DNA of 64,000 nt from Methanobrevibacter sp. (GTDB taxonomy: Archaea > Methanobacteriota > Methanobacteria > Methanobacteriales > Methanobacteriaceae). The notes beneath the pieces were generated by a model. That model was not told the DNA's origin. It did not search any database and saw nothing but the letters and a program-made list of their open reading frames with translations. The DNA is taken from positions 21,194 to 85,193 of the forward strand of contig JAILDN010000033.1 of assembly GCA_024689425.1 (NCBI GenBank), given 5' to 3'. Below are positions 19,855-28,901 of this stretch, piece after piece. Made by a program: the position numbers and the translations under genes. Each line of letters begins with the position of its first letter. Positions within the stretch are counted from its first letter, which is position 1.

Positions 19855-20320
19855 GAACTTTAAGTTAAAAGGGTTATAAATAACCCTCTAACTTAAATGA
19901 GATAAATTATAAGTTAACATGAATAAGTTAAAGTTTAAGTTAAAAGGTCTAACAGTAGATGTTAAACCTTAAAACTTATTGAGATAAATTATAAGTTAAC
20001 ATGATAAGTTAAAAGAAATACCTTAATACTTGTAAATTATCGCCTAAAACTTCTAAGTGAGCGGGTAAAACTTACAATTGATAAGTTAAACCCCCAAACT
20101 TAAAAGTGATAAATTTTAAGTTAGCATGAATAAGTTACAAGAGATAACTTTTAACATTTAAGTTATTATAAATAAGTTAAAAGATTTAAGTTTTAACTAT
20201 TAAGTTATATTTTATAACTTCAACCTTATAAAGTATTTGTTTTCACAGATAAGTTATTAGTTATAAGTGATAAGAAATAAGTTATTATTAGTTATAAGTG
20301 ATAAGTTATAAGTAAAAAAA
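19855..20320. repeat. AAGTTA repeat array upstream of parA (candidate centromere-like site)
   Basis: The ~500 bases between parA and trpB2 hold no gene and consist largely of repeats built on AAGTTA/TAACTT (more than 15 copies by eye). Three copies of a ~34-base unit are clear: GAGATAAATTATAAGTTAAC... at 19899-19932 and 19981-20014, and a diverged copy at 20106-20139. The right end carries a second type, AAGTTATTAGTTATAAGTGATAAG (20250-20273, again from 20279). The position directly upstream of the parA operon suggests a binding array for the ParA partner; this is inference. Confidence 0.6.
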
Positions 20321-20351
20321 AGAAAAAAAATAAAAGAGTGAAAATCACTCT
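20310..20351 (-). terminator. Terminator of trpB2
   Basis: Inverted repeat AGAGTGA-aaa-TCACTCT overlapping the trpB2 stop, followed on the minus strand by a long T-rich tract. Strong terminator for trpB2; it also isolates the repeat array from that gene. Confidence 0.7.
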
Positions 20352-21651
20352 ATTTTGCATTTTGCATTGTACCTTCAAAGTAGGAAGCGTATCCTTTCAA
20401 GTCAAGCATTCCATGGCCTGAGAAATTAAGTACAATGGTTTTTTCCTCACCAGTCTCTTTGCATTTCAATGCTTCATCAATGGCAACCCTAATTGCATGA
20501 GTAGTTTCAGGTGCTGGAACAATTCCTTCATTACGAGCAAAAGTAACACCAGCTTCGAAAACATCCTTTTGATGAACAGCTCTAGGTGAAATGTAACCTT
20601 CTTTGGTTAAAAGAGAAACAATTGGAGACATTCCATGATATCTTAATCCTCCAGCGTGTACAGTAGGAGCAACAAAGTCGTGACCTAAGGTAAACATCTT
20701 AAGCATAGGAGTAAATCCATTTATGTCACCGAAGTCGTAATCATAAGTACCTTCAGTCAAGGTAGGACATGCACTAGGTTCAACAGCAATGAATTCAGTG
20801 TCTGAATTTCCATCAATCTTATCCTTGATGAATGGGAATAAAGATCCGGCCAAATTACTGCCTCCACCAGCACAAGCAATCATGACATCAGGTTCTTCTT
20901 CAGCCTTTTCAAGTTGAACCTTTAATTCCTGACCGATAATGGTTTGATGTAACATTACATGGTTTAAAACACTACCTAAGGAATATTTGACTTCATCATT
21001 GAGTAAAGCTTCTTCCATAGCTTCTGAAATTGCAACACCTAAAGATCCAGGATGTTCGGGATTTTCTTTTAAGATTTGACGTCCGATTTCAGTATTTTCA
21101 CTAGGTGAAGCGAAGACTTGACTATCATAGATGCTCATGATATTTTTCCTGTCAGGTTTTTGGTTAAATGAAACCTTAACCATATAAACAGTACAGTCCA
21201 AATCAAGTAAATTACATGCTAAAGATAAAGCAGTACCCCATTGGCCTGCTCCGGTTTCAGTAGTTAACCTTTCAACACCTTCTTTTTTAGCAAAATAAGC
21301 TTGAGGAATAGCTGAATTCAATTTGTGTGATCCGGTGGGAGAAGTATCTTCTCTTTTGTAGTAAATTTTAGCAGGAGTATTTAAAAATTTTTCAAGCCTT
21401 GTAGCTCTAAATAAAGGGGAAGGTCTTCCCATTTGCATATATAATTCTCTAACTTCATTAGGGATAGAAATATATCTGTCAGAAGCAAATTCTTGAGCTA
21501 AAGCAGATTTTGTAAATGCTTTTTCTAAATCTGCAATCTGATTTTTTCCCTCACTATTTTTTGGCTCCGGGAGTGCTTCAGGCAAATCTGCAAGAATATT
21601 ATACCATTTTTTTGGCACTTCATCGGAATCTAAAGTAATCTTATAATTCAT
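20350..21651 (-). CDS. trpB2: Tryptophan synthase beta chain-like protein, TrpB2 type
   Basis: PLP enzyme of the TrpB2 branch, condensing indole with serine, usually without a dedicated TrpA. About 433 aa; long for TrpB1 and right for TrpB2. PLP-lysine block [22 protein letters not shown], then [17 protein letters not shown] and [15 protein letters not shown]. The track start at 21696 is too early; ATG at 21651 gives [18 protein letters not shown]. There is no ribosome site, but TTTAAATA lies about 25 bases upstream, so the transcript is probably leaderless. A TTGTAC palindrome lies just beyond the TATA box. Confidence 0.93.
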   Translation of the reverse strand: MNYKITLDSDEVPKKWYNILADLPEALPEPKNSEGKNQIADLEKAFTKSALAQEFASDRYISIPNEVRELYMQMGRPSPLFRATRLEKFLNTPAKIYYKREDTSPTGSHKLNSAIPQAYFAKKEGVERLTTETGAGQWGTALSLACNLLDLDCTVYMVKVSFNQKPDRKNIMSIYDSQVFASPSENTEIGRQILKENPEHPGSLGVAISEAMEEALLNDEVKYSLGSVLNHVMLHQTIIGQELKVQLEKAEEEPDVMIACAGGGSNLAGSLFPFIKDKIDGNSDTEFIAVEPSACPTLTEGTYDYDFGDINGFTPMLKMFTLGHDFVAPTVHAGGLRYHGMSPIVSLLTKEGYISPRAVHQKDVFEAGVTFARNEGIVPAPETTHAIRVAIDEALKCKETGEEKTIVLNFSGHGMLDLKGYASYFEGTMQNAK

Positions 21652-21688
21652 GATAATAGTTATAATTGATGTACTATTTAAAGCTTTG

Positions 21689-21706
21689 TTGTACAAAAAA
21701 GTACAA
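21689..21706. promoter_or_regulatory. TTGTAC-N6-GTACAA palindrome at trpB2 promoter
   Basis: TTGTACAAAAAAGTACAA lies just upstream of the trpB2 TATA box, between trpB2 and the divergent DUF1786 gene. TGTACA is the core of the TRP box bound by TrpY in Methanothermobacter, a known regulator of trp genes including trpB2. The same palindrome with the same spacing occurs upstream of leuA (25417-25434). Confidence 0.6.
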
Positions 21707-21743
21707 TTAAGATATTAATAAAATGACAAATATAAAAAATATT

Positions 21744-22781
21744 ATGAGAATATTAGCTATTGATGTAGGAACAGGAACACAAGACATAATGATATATGAT
21801 GACGAAAAAGAACTGGAAAATTCCATTAAAATTGTTCTGCCATCACCACATATGTACATCTCACAACAAGTAAGGGAAATAGAAAATGACCTTTATTTCA
21901 TCGGAGAAATAATGGGTGGAGGAAAAATAAAAAAGACACTATTAGAACATATGGAAAAGGGATATAAAGTAGTGATGGAAGAAATCCCTGCAAAAACAAT
22001 AAGAGACAAAATATCCCAGGTAGAAGCGTTAGGTATAGAAATCGCCCAAAAAGACAAGGAATATAAAGGCTTTACAAAAATCGAACTCGGAGACATCAAT
22101 ATCACAAAATTATCCGAATTCATGCTTGGCTATGATTTGGAATTTGATTTCGATGAAATAGCAATAGCAGTTCAGGATCACGGATACAATGAAAATATGG
22201 GAGACAGAGACTTCAGATTTGAAAAATTCCGTGAAAAATTATCTGAACCGATAAAACCTGAAGAATTTGCGTTTAAAGGAAATGTTCCGGATTACTATAC
22301 AAGAATGAAAGCTGTTGAAAGGTCAATAGAAAGCGAAGGAATCAATAAAAAAGCTCTCATAATGGATACAAAATTTGCATCAATAACAGGAATGTGCTAT
22401 GATGAAGACGCATCAAAACTCAATAGCTTCATTGCAATAGACATCGGAAACGGACACACAACAGCAGCATCAATAGAAGACGGTAAAATACAGGGAATAT
22501 TTGAACATCACACCTCATCATTAACTCCTGAAAGCTTAGAAAATTACCTTAAACGCTTGGCAGAAGGAACAATTACCAATGAAGAAGTTTATAATGACCA
22601 CGGCCATGGGGCTCACGTGATAAATCCTATAAGTAAAATCGAAAAGGTTATAGTAACAGGTCCTAAACGTGAATTAATTGAAAAAACAAACTTAGATTGG
22701 CATCATGCCTGCCCCGGCGGGGATGTTATGATGACCGGAACCGTTGGATTAATAAAGGCACTTGAGGAATACAATGCTTAA
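21744..22781 (+). CDS. DUF1786 protein (ASKHA-like fold)
   Basis: About 345 aa. Two actin/hexokinase-like phosphate motifs are visible: MRILAIDVGTGTQDIMIYD at the N-terminus and NSFIAIDIGNGHTTAASIEDG around two thirds in, as expected for the archaeal DUF1786 family. ATG at 21744 is chosen over the track start because the phosphate motif then begins at once. Molecular function is not known. The 3' end overlaps the PHP gene by eight bases (ATGCTTAA), so the two are translationally coupled. Confidence 0.75.
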   Translation: MRILAIDVGTGTQDIMIYDDEKELENSIKIVLPSPHMYISQQVREIENDLYFIGEIMGGGKIKKTLLEHMEKGYKVVMEEIPAKTIRDKISQVEALGIEIAQKDKEYKGFTKIELGDINITKLSEFMLGYDLEFDFDEIAIAVQDHGYNENMGDRDFRFEKFREKLSEPIKPEEFAFKGNVPDYYTRMKAVERSIESEGINKKALIMDTKFASITGMCYDEDASKLNSFIAIDIGNGHTTAASIEDGKIQGIFEHHTSSLTPESLENYLKRLAEGTITNEEVYNDHGHGAHVINPISKIEKVIVTGPKRELIEKTNLDWHHACPGGDVMMTGTVGLIKALEEYNA

Positions 22782-23433
22782 GATGGATTCACATATTCAC
22801 AGTGAATATTCCCCCGATTCAAAATCAAAACTAGAAGATATAATTAAAATAGCTAAAAGTAAAAATATCGATATCATAGGGATAAGTGACCATAATACTG
22901 TAGAGGGATCAAAAACTGCACAAAAACTAACAGAAAAAGATGAAGAGATATTTGTAATGCCTTCAATTGAAATCTCTTCATTGGAAGGCCATATTATAGG
23001 ATATGGCTGTGAAGAAAATATAAAAAGAGATTTGAGTCCATCAGAAACAATAGATTTGATTCATGACCAAGGCGGATTAGCCATAATACCACATCCATAC
23101 TGCTTTTATAGACATGGCCTTTTGTGTAAAGCTGACTATAAAGACCTAAAAATCGATGCAATTGAAACTAAAAACGCAAGGTTCATTATTGGATACTGTA
23201 ATAACAAGGCAAAAAATCTGTCAAAAAAGGAAAATCTAGCAGGATTGGGAGCTAGTGACGCCCATTACTATAAATTTATCGGTGATTGCTACTCCAATAT
23301 AGACTGTGAAAAAGACATAGACAGCATATTAAAAGCAATTAAAAAAAGCAAAATCGAAGCAAAGGGCAAAGGCACGTCAAACATTAAACTGACGCAGTAT
23401 CTGATTAATTATAAAATACTAAAAAAAATATAG
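22774..23433 (+). CDS. PHP-domain phosphoesterase
   Basis: 219 aa PHP domain. Metal-ligand motifs: DSHIHSEYSPDSKS, GISDHNTVEG, IPHPYCF and GLGASDAHY. PHP proteins of this size hydrolyse phosphoesters with a polynuclear metal centre; the substrate is unknown here. The start at 22774 overlaps the upstream stop and is preceded by GAGGAA. The C-terminal tail is Lys-rich. Convergent with alba. Confidence 0.82.
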   Translation: MLKMDSHIHSEYSPDSKSKLEDIIKIAKSKNIDIIGISDHNTVEGSKTAQKLTEKDEEIFVMPSIEISSLEGHIIGYGCEENIKRDLSPSETIDLIHDQGGLAIIPHPYCFYRHGLLCKADYKDLKIDAIETKNARFIIGYCNNKAKNLSKKENLAGLGASDAHYYKFIGDCYSNIDCEKDIDSILKAIKKSKIEAKGKGTSNIKLTQYLINYKILKKI

Positions 23434-23436
23434 TTA

Positions 23437-23457
23437 AAAAGAGTTAAATACTCTTTT
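23437..23457. terminator. Bidirectional hairpin between PHP gene and alba
   Basis: AAAAGAGT-taaat-ACTCTTTT spans the convergent junction and reaches into the alba stop. A 12/13 match to the mini-ORB (TTTCAAGTGTAAT, 23455-23467) overlaps its right arm inside alba. Confidence 0.6.
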
Positions 23458-23716
23458 CAAGTGTAATTTGAATAATAGAAACATTAGTCTTTTCACCATT
23501 ATAGTTTTCAACTTCTTCGGTAGATATATGAATATCAGCAACTTCTGCATCTTGTACAAAACTGTTTCTAACAATTTCGGCAGTATCAACAGCACGACTA
23601 ATAGCTCTTCCTCTAGCTCTTAAAATAACGTGATCGTTATCATTGAATTGTGTTACAACTGCCAATACATAGTTCATGACCGGTTTGCTACCAATTAAAA
23701 CTGTGTTTTCTTCCAT
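23444..23716 (-). CDS. albA: DNA/RNA-binding protein Alba
   Basis: Archaeal chromatin and RNA-binding protein, 90 aa. The family block [20 protein letters not shown]...[24 protein letters not shown] holds the lysine (GSKP) that is acetylation-regulated in other Alba proteins, and the loop contacting DNA. Normal length. Immediately downstream of leuA on the same strand. The window also codes for a histone, so both chromatin systems coexist. Confidence 0.95.
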   Translation of the reverse strand: MEENTVLIGSKPVMNYVLAVVTQFNDNDHVILRARGRAISRAVDTAEIVRNSFVQDAEVADIHISTEEVENYNGEKTNVSIIQITLEKSI

Positions 23717-23754
23717 GCTTTCACTCCATTTAATGAATTGTTGTTTAATTTAAA

Positions 23755-25296
23755 TTATTTATTTGATCTTTGAATTAACAATAGCTTATTAATTGAGTCC
23801 AGTACCGCTAAAATACTAGCCATGACAATATCATCATTAATGGCTCTACCAGTGGATTTATTGCCCTTATCATCAGATGATATAACAAAAACATCAGCTA
23901 AAGCATCAGTACCACCATTTATCGCTTCAAGATTATACTCTTCAAGCTCAATGTTCATTGTGCCTTCAATAAGTTCTCGAATAGCATTTATTGCAGCATC
24001 TACAGGACCTACACCTGTTTTTGAAGTTTCTTTTTCAACTCCATCTATTTCTAATTTTACTGTTGCTGTAGGAGAAACAATAGCTCCACTTAAAAGCCCT
24101 AAACCTTTAAGTTTGATAGGCGTTTCGCGAGCAGAACCAAGTTCAGTTAAAGCAATAGCTTTTAAATCATCGTCTGTTACACACTTTCCCCTATCGCCTA
24201 ATGCTTTAATCTGTGAATATACCTTTTCAAACTGATCATCATCCAAATCAATGTGATAATCATTAAGTTTTGACTTTAACGCATTGGCACCAGTATGTTT
24301 ACCCAATACAATTTTTCTTGAATGGCCAACAAGTTCTGGTGAAATAGGTTCATAAGTTGATGAATTATTCAAAATACCATGAACATGAATACCTGATTCG
24401 TGGGCAAATGCATTATCTCCAACAATTGGTTTGTTTACTGGCATTTTTACACCAGTCAATCTACCAACGAACTCAGATAGACTATATAATTGAGAAGTAT
24501 CAATGTTTAAGTCAATTCCATAAGCGGCATAAAGTGCAACAACAATCTCTTCAAGTGAAGTGTTTCCGGTGCGCTCACCCATACCATTAACTGTTACATG
24601 GGTTTGATTAGCACCGCATTCAATAGCTGTTAAAGTATTAGCAGTTGCTAAACCAAAGTCATTATGAAAATGGACGCTGACTGGAGCTTTAAAGTAAGAT
24701 TTAATATCAGTTATTAATTCTTTTGTAATAATAGGTGTGAGAACCCCAACAGTATCGGGAATATCAATAAAGTCTGCACCCGCATCAATAACCGCGTCAA
24801 AAATATCAAATAAAAACTCCCTTTCAGTTCTGGTAGCATCTTCCGCGGAAAATTCTACAGCCAAACCATGGTCTTTAGCATACTCAACAGCGTCTACCGC
24901 AGTTGAAATAATAGTTTCTTTAGACATTTTTAATTTATAGTCTCTATGCAATGGAGAAGTGCCTATAAAAGTATGGATATATTCCAAATCAGCATCTAAA
25001 ACAGTGTCTATATCACTTTTGATACTGCGTGCCAAACCTACAATGGTAGAGTCCAAATCCAAAGATTTAATTTCACTAGCTGCCTCAAACTCACCATTGG
25101 ATGCTGCAGGAAAGCCAGCTTCAATTTTATCTACACCCAAACTGTCAAGTTTTTGGGCTATTTGAATCTTTTCATCCACCGTTAATGCAACTCCAGGAGT
25201 CTGTTCTCCATCCCTAAGAGTTGTATCAAAAATATAAATCTTATCGGCAAGATTCATATTTTCCTTTTTTAAGGTTTCAATATTTTTACCATACAT
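23755..25296 (-). CDS. leuA: 2-isopropylmalate synthase
   Basis: Condenses acetyl-CoA with 2-oxoisovalerate, the first step of leucine synthesis. 513 aa: a HMGL-like TIM barrel beginning [16 protein letters not shown], then [15 protein letters not shown] and [15 protein letters not shown], and a C-terminal LeuA regulatory domain ([16 protein letters not shown]) expected to bind leucine. [14 protein letters not shown] and HESGIHVHG favour LeuA over citramalate synthase CimA or AksA. The ATG at 25296 follows GGAGAT. A TTGTAC-N6-GTACAA palindrome lies upstream. Confidence 0.88.
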   Translation of the reverse strand: MYGKNIETLKKENMNLADKIYIFDTTLRDGEQTPGVALTVDEKIQIAQKLDSLGVDKIEAGFPAASNGEFEAASEIKSLDLDSTIVGLARSIKSDIDTVLDADLEYIHTFIGTSPLHRDYKLKMSKETIISTAVDAVEYAKDHGLAVEFSAEDATRTEREFLFDIFDAVIDAGADFIDIPDTVGVLTPIITKELITDIKSYFKAPVSVHFHNDFGLATANTLTAIECGANQTHVTVNGMGERTGNTSLEEIVVALYAAYGIDLNIDTSQLYSLSEFVGRLTGVKMPVNKPIVGDNAFAHESGIHVHGILNNSSTYEPISPELVGHSRKIVLGKHTGANALKSKLNDYHIDLDDDQFEKVYSQIKALGDRGKCVTDDDLKAIALTELGSARETPIKLKGLGLLSGAIVSPTATVKLEIDGVEKETSKTGVGPVDAAINAIRELIEGTMNIELEEYNLEAINGGTDALADVFVISSDDKGNKSTGRAINDDIVMASILAVLDSINKLLLIQRSNK

Positions 25297-25416
25297 AGTA
25301 AAATCTCCATTTGGTATAATTAATTAATTGTTTTTATATTTTTAAATACTTATCGTTTAATTAAACAAAATATGAAAGTTAAAACTGTACAATATTTCAA
25401 CAATCAACTACTTTTT

Positions 25417-25434
25417 TTGTACACAATTGTACAA
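25417..25434. promoter_or_regulatory. TTGTAC-N6-GTACAA palindrome between leuA and TIM-barrel gene
   Basis: TTGTACACAATTGTACAA has the same arms and spacing as the site at trpB2, with an extra half site CTGTACAA at 25385-25392. It lies about 120 bases from the leuA start and about 95 from the divergent gene, so either or both could be controlled. Confidence 0.5.
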
Positions 25435-25528
25435 TTAAAAAAATAATTAACAGAACCAATCAATAAATTTTACATAACATGATTCAAATCAATAGTTTAA
25501 ATTATTAGATAAAATAAAATATTAAGTA

Positions 25529-26251
25529 ATGAAAATCGGTTTTACAACACTGGCTATGTTTATGGATGACAATTTAGAAATTATCAAAACAGCTAAAGAG
25601 AATAACTTTGAAATGATTGAAATACTTGGAGAATCACCTTTTTTTAAAAAAAGTGATACAATGGCCTTTAAAGACTGTGGACTTGAAGTATCAATCCATG
25701 CACCTACTGTCGATATAAATATAGCTAGTTTAAATGATGGAATAAGACAAGAAAGCGTTAAACAAATGAAAGATTGTATAGATTATGCTGAAAGCATTAA
25801 CGCAAGTGCTATAACCGTGCACCTGGGAAAAATCGGTCGTAACGATCCGCCACTAAGACAGGCGGCAATGGAATTTTCATGCGAAAGCGTGGGCCAGCTA
25901 GTTGATTATGCAGAAAATGTAATAATCTCCATTGAAAATATGCCTGTTCGAAAAGCATTTCTTGGAAATAAAATTGAAGAGCTGGAATTTATCCAAAATG
26001 AAACTGGATGTAACTTAACCATTGATGTGGGCCACGGAAACACGACTGGAAACAATGAGGAATTATTGGAATTAAAAAACATAACATATTGCCATTTAAA
26101 TGATAATGACGGCGTTAAAGACCAGCATATTACCCTGGGTGATGGAACGCTTGATTTGGAACTGCTTAAAAAAATAAAAAAAGGAATTATAGAGCTTAAC
26201 AATTTCGATAATATATTAAAAAGTAGAAAAGTAATTGAAAATATTATCTAA
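25529..26251 (+). CDS. Sugar phosphate isomerase/epimerase-like TIM barrel (AP endonuclease 2 superfamily)
   Basis: 240 aa. MKIGFTTLAMFMDDNLEIIKTAKENNFEMIEIL, SIHAPTVDINIASLN, ITVHLGKIGR, ISIENMP and LTIDVGHGNTTG show the xylose isomerase-like barrel with its spaced His/Glu/Asp metal ligands. Substrate cannot be told from sequence. Divergent from leuA; its stop overlaps the stop of the HAD gene by four bases. Confidence 0.75.
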   Translation: MKIGFTTLAMFMDDNLEIIKTAKENNFEMIEILGESPFFKKSDTMAFKDCGLEVSIHAPTVDINIASLNDGIRQESVKQMKDCIDYAESINASAITVHLGKIGRNDPPLRQAAMEFSCESVGQLVDYAENVIISIENMPVRKAFLGNKIEELEFIQNETGCNLTIDVGHGNTTGNNEELLELKNITYCHLNDNDGVKDQHITLGDGTLDLELLKKIKKGIIELNNFDNILKSRKVIENII

Positions 26252-27042
26252 AAGTCAATTTGCGTAACTTCACGAATGCTTTCAATAATATAGTCAGTTT
26301 TATCCATCAGTTTAGGTGAGACTTCTTCCTGTTGTTCAACAGTTAATACACTAACATCAGCCCTGTTAAATGCTAAAACATCATTTAGGCCGTCTCCAAC
26401 CATCATTACTTTATACCCATCATCCTGAAGGGATTTAACAACCTCACATTTACCTCTAGTTGAAACGCTGCCATGGGCATTATCCTTATCAACACCCAGC
26501 ATGTCAGCCAATCTGTTGATTGCTCCTTTCCTATCTCCTGAAGCCAAAACGATTTCACATCCATGGGATTTCAAATTTTCTATCGTATCCAATACACCGT
26601 CAAACAGCTTCCCAGAAGAGGTTATCGTATAAGAAATAATTCCTAAATCCATATCAATGATAACTGCGGATCCATTACATAACTCCATATGTGGAACCAA
26701 TTCCTTTAAAATCGGGAATCCATCAGTAATATCCGATACGACAGCATATTTTTCATTGTATAAAATATCCCTGACTTTATCTTTTGTAGTTTCAAAATTT
26801 GTAAAGCTTACATCAAAATCAATATCGAACTCTTTAATAACATCAGAAAGCAAAGTATTGGAATCAAGGTCCAATAGCTTATTTGTATTATATTGAAGAA
26901 CAACTAATGCAAGAGAGTCCTTTTGGTCAATTAAATCAAGTGAATTAATATCTGTGAATAATTTGCCGGAAGTCACATCTTTAATAACCCTATATCTCTC
27001 TATTAAAGTTCCTGAGTTATCAAATACAACAGCTTTTTTCAT
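26248..27042 (-). CDS. HAD-superfamily protein resembling a P-type ATPase catalytic core
   Basis: 264 aa, soluble. Motif I is FDNSGTLIE: the nucleophile Asp is kept, but the second Asp of ordinary phosphatases is Ser, as P-type ATPases have Thr in DKTGT. Later IVLASGDRKGAINRLADMLGVD and VMMVGDGLNDVLAFNRADVSV match the P-type ATPase phosphorylation-domain end. No membrane segments, so it is not a pump. Small soluble relatives occur in methanogens; the substrate is unknown. Upstream lies an AAGT repeat cluster. Confidence 0.72.
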   Translation of the reverse strand: MKKAVVFDNSGTLIERYRVIKDVTSGKLFTDINSLDLIDQKDSLALVVLQYNTNKLLDLDSNTLLSDVIKEFDIDFDVSFTNFETTKDKVRDILYNEKYAVVSDITDGFPILKELVPHMELCNGSAVIIDMDLGIISYTITSSGKLFDGVLDTIENLKSHGCEIVLASGDRKGAINRLADMLGVDKDNAHGSVSTRGKCEVVKSLQDDGYKVMMVGDGLNDVLAFNRADVSVLTVEQQEEVSPKLMDKTDYIIESIREVTQIDF

Positions 27043-27094
27043 GATAATAAGTATTAAAAAATTAAGTATTAAAGGTTATTCATTTAACAAATAA

Positions 27095-27142
27095 TTATAA
27101 GTTATAAGTGATAAGTATCAAAAACTTATAAGTTATAAGTAA
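27095..27142. repeat. Second AAGTTATAAGTGATAAG cluster
   Basis: TTATAAGTTATAAGTGATAAGT (27095-27116) and CTTATAAGTTATAAGTAA (27125-27142) repeat the motif seen at the right end of the parA-upstream array, here between the HAD gene and gatA. Candidate minor binding site of the same factor. Confidence 0.4.
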
Positions 27143-27221
27143 ATAATCCGGCTTAAAAAAAACCAAGTTATATAAATATTAAAAAATAAATCTATATTTA
27201 TTATATTTATTAGGTGTTTTA

Positions 27222-28592
27222 ATGAACGTTATTGAAAAATTAAATTCCATCAAAAATGGAGAATTAACAGCTAAGGAAAATGTTGAAAACTTCCTTAAAG
27301 TAATTAAAGAAAAAAATGACTCCATTAATGCTTTTATTGAATTAAACGAAGAAAATGCTTTAAAACAAGCAGAAGCTATTGATGAAAAAATCGCAAATGG
27401 AGAAGAAGTTGGAAGCCTTGCAGGTTTAGTATTTGGTATCAAAGCAAATATAAATGTAGAAGATATTATCATTTCTGCAGCTTCAAAAACCTTAGAAAAT
27501 TACTTTGGAAGTTATAATGCAACCGTAGTAGACAAAGTATTAGCAGAAGATGGAATAATAATTGGTATTACAAATATGGATGAGTTTGCAGCAGGCAGTT
27601 CAACCGAAACCTCATATTATGGACCTACCCAAAACCCAAAAGCATTAGGCAGGATTCCGGGAGGTTCCTCAGGTGGAAGTGCTGCGGCTGTTGCGGCTGA
27701 AATGTGTGACATTGCATTAGGTTCAGATACCGGTGGATCCATCAGAAACCCTGCATCACATTGTGGTGTTATTGGATTTAAACCTACATATGGTGCCGTT
27801 TCAAGACAAGGTTTACTTGATTTATCAATGAGTTTAGACCAAATTGGACCATTTGCAGAAGATATCAGTGGTATTGCTCTTGCATTAAATAGCATTGTAG
27901 ATTATGATGAAACTGAATGTACCACAATCAACTGGGAGAAACCAGACTTCACTGAAGTTTTAAAAGACACTTCCCTTGAAGGCATGAAAATAGCTGTGTG
28001 TAAAGAATTCATCGAAGTGACTGACGATGAAATCAACAAAACAATCAACAAAGCTATCAATAAATTAGTTGATGCCGGTGCAGAGCTTGTAGAAGTTTCA
28101 TTTGACCATATTGACTTATGTTTACCTACATATTACTTAATCAACTATGTTGAGTTCTTCTCAGCAACAAGAAAATATGACGGAAGGGATTACGGATACA
28201 GAATAGAAGAAGTTTGTGGAGATGAAGTTTTAAGAAGAATCAAAATAGGTTCCCACATTGCACAAGCTGAATTCAGTGGAAAATACTACAAAAGAGCTCT
28301 TCAAGCAAGGTCTCTTATCCGTGATGAAATCAATGCAATGCTTGAAAACGTTGACTTGATTGTAGGTCCAACCGTTCCAAAACTTCCTCACGAAATTGGT
28401 GATGAGTTAGATCCTATGGAAATGTATGCATACGACGTATTGACTGTAATTGCAAATCTTGCAGGTATTCCAGCAGGAAGCATTCCTGCAGGTACAGTTA
28501 ACGACATTCCAGTAGGACTTCAAATTCAAGCAAAACCATTGGAAGACGAAAAAATAATTAAAGCAATGAGTGTATTTGAAAACACTCAATAG
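27222..28592 (+). CDS. gatA: Glutamyl/aspartyl-tRNA amidotransferase subunit A
   Basis: Amidase subunit that releases ammonia from glutamine for amidating Glu-tRNA-Gln or Asp-tRNA-Asn. 456 aa. The amidase signature with the Ser-cisSer-Lys triad is seen: VFGIKANINVED (Lys) and PGGSSGGSAAAVAAEMCDIALGSDTGGSIRNPA. gatB and gatC are not in the window. In archaea that also have GatDE, GatCAB mostly serves Asn-tRNA, which fits the archaeal AspRS at 4.8 kb. The start follows TAGGTGTTTTA. Confidence 0.95.
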   Translation: MNVIEKLNSIKNGELTAKENVENFLKVIKEKNDSINAFIELNEENALKQAEAIDEKIANGEEVGSLAGLVFGIKANINVEDIIISAASKTLENYFGSYNATVVDKVLAEDGIIIGITNMDEFAAGSSTETSYYGPTQNPKALGRIPGGSSGGSAAAVAAEMCDIALGSDTGGSIRNPASHCGVIGFKPTYGAVSRQGLLDLSMSLDQIGPFAEDISGIALALNSIVDYDETECTTINWEKPDFTEVLKDTSLEGMKIAVCKEFIEVTDDEINKTINKAINKLVDAGAELVEVSFDHIDLCLPTYYLINYVEFFSATRKYDGRDYGYRIEEVCGDEVLRRIKIGSHIAQAEFSGKYYKRALQARSLIRDEINAMLENVDLIVGPTVPKLPHEIGDELDPMEMYAYDVLTVIANLAGIPAGSIPAGTVNDIPVGLQIQAKPLEDEKIIKAMSVFENTQ

Positions 28593-28622
28593 GGTTTTTA
28601 AAACCCTTATTTATACTTTTTT
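28591..28622 (+). terminator. Terminator after gatA
   Basis: AGGGTTTT-T-AAAACCCT right at the gatA stop, followed by TATTTATAC and seven T residues. Typical hairpin plus T tract. Confidence 0.65.
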
Positions 28623-28638
28623 TGCAACTACTTTTTAT

Positions 28639-28782
28639 TTATCTGTTCTTTTTTTCATTATAGAAATGTTGTGAGAACATTTCAACTGCAAAGCCTTCAT
28701 CGTTTAATCTTTTGAAACTGCAGTTTGGATAAACACGCTTAAAATGTTCAAATTGACTGATAAAATACGATTGAAAATTCAC
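28639..28782 (-). pseudogene. Possible 47-aa ORF or gene remnant
   Basis: A minus-strand frame with GTG start reads MNFQSYFISQFEHFKRVYPNCSFKRLNDEGFAVEMFSQHFYNEKKNR. Composition is protein-like, but there is no ribosome site and the frame stops a few codons upstream. It is not in the ORF track. I do not recognise it; it may be the C-terminal relic of a lost gene. It occupies most of the 309-base gap between gatA and the CobQ-like gene. Confidence 0.25.
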
Positions 28783-28829
28783 TGATTCTATAATTTTAAT
28801 AATTAATTTAGATTAATATTAAAAAAAAT

Positions 28830-28842
28830 TTTACACTTGAAA
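28830..28842 (+). repeat. Isolated exact mini-ORB (TTTACACTTGAAA)
   Basis: Exact copy of the 13-base origin recognition motif reported for Cdc6 of Methanothermobacter, 60 bases before the CobQ-like gene and 10 kb from orc1/cdc6. Confidence 0.55.
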
Positions 28843-28901
28843 TCAATGTCCAAAAAAATATAAAAATTATTAATTATTATAATAATAATTGAGGTTATTC
28901 T

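Noticed and set aside
19855-20320. AAGTTA array as a CRISPR array or transposon end
   Set aside because: Repeats are irregularly spaced, with no constant spacers, no cas genes and no transposase.
23822-24235. 137-aa plus-strand ORF antisense to leuA
   Set aside because: Ser/Thr-rich antisense shadow without ribosome site.
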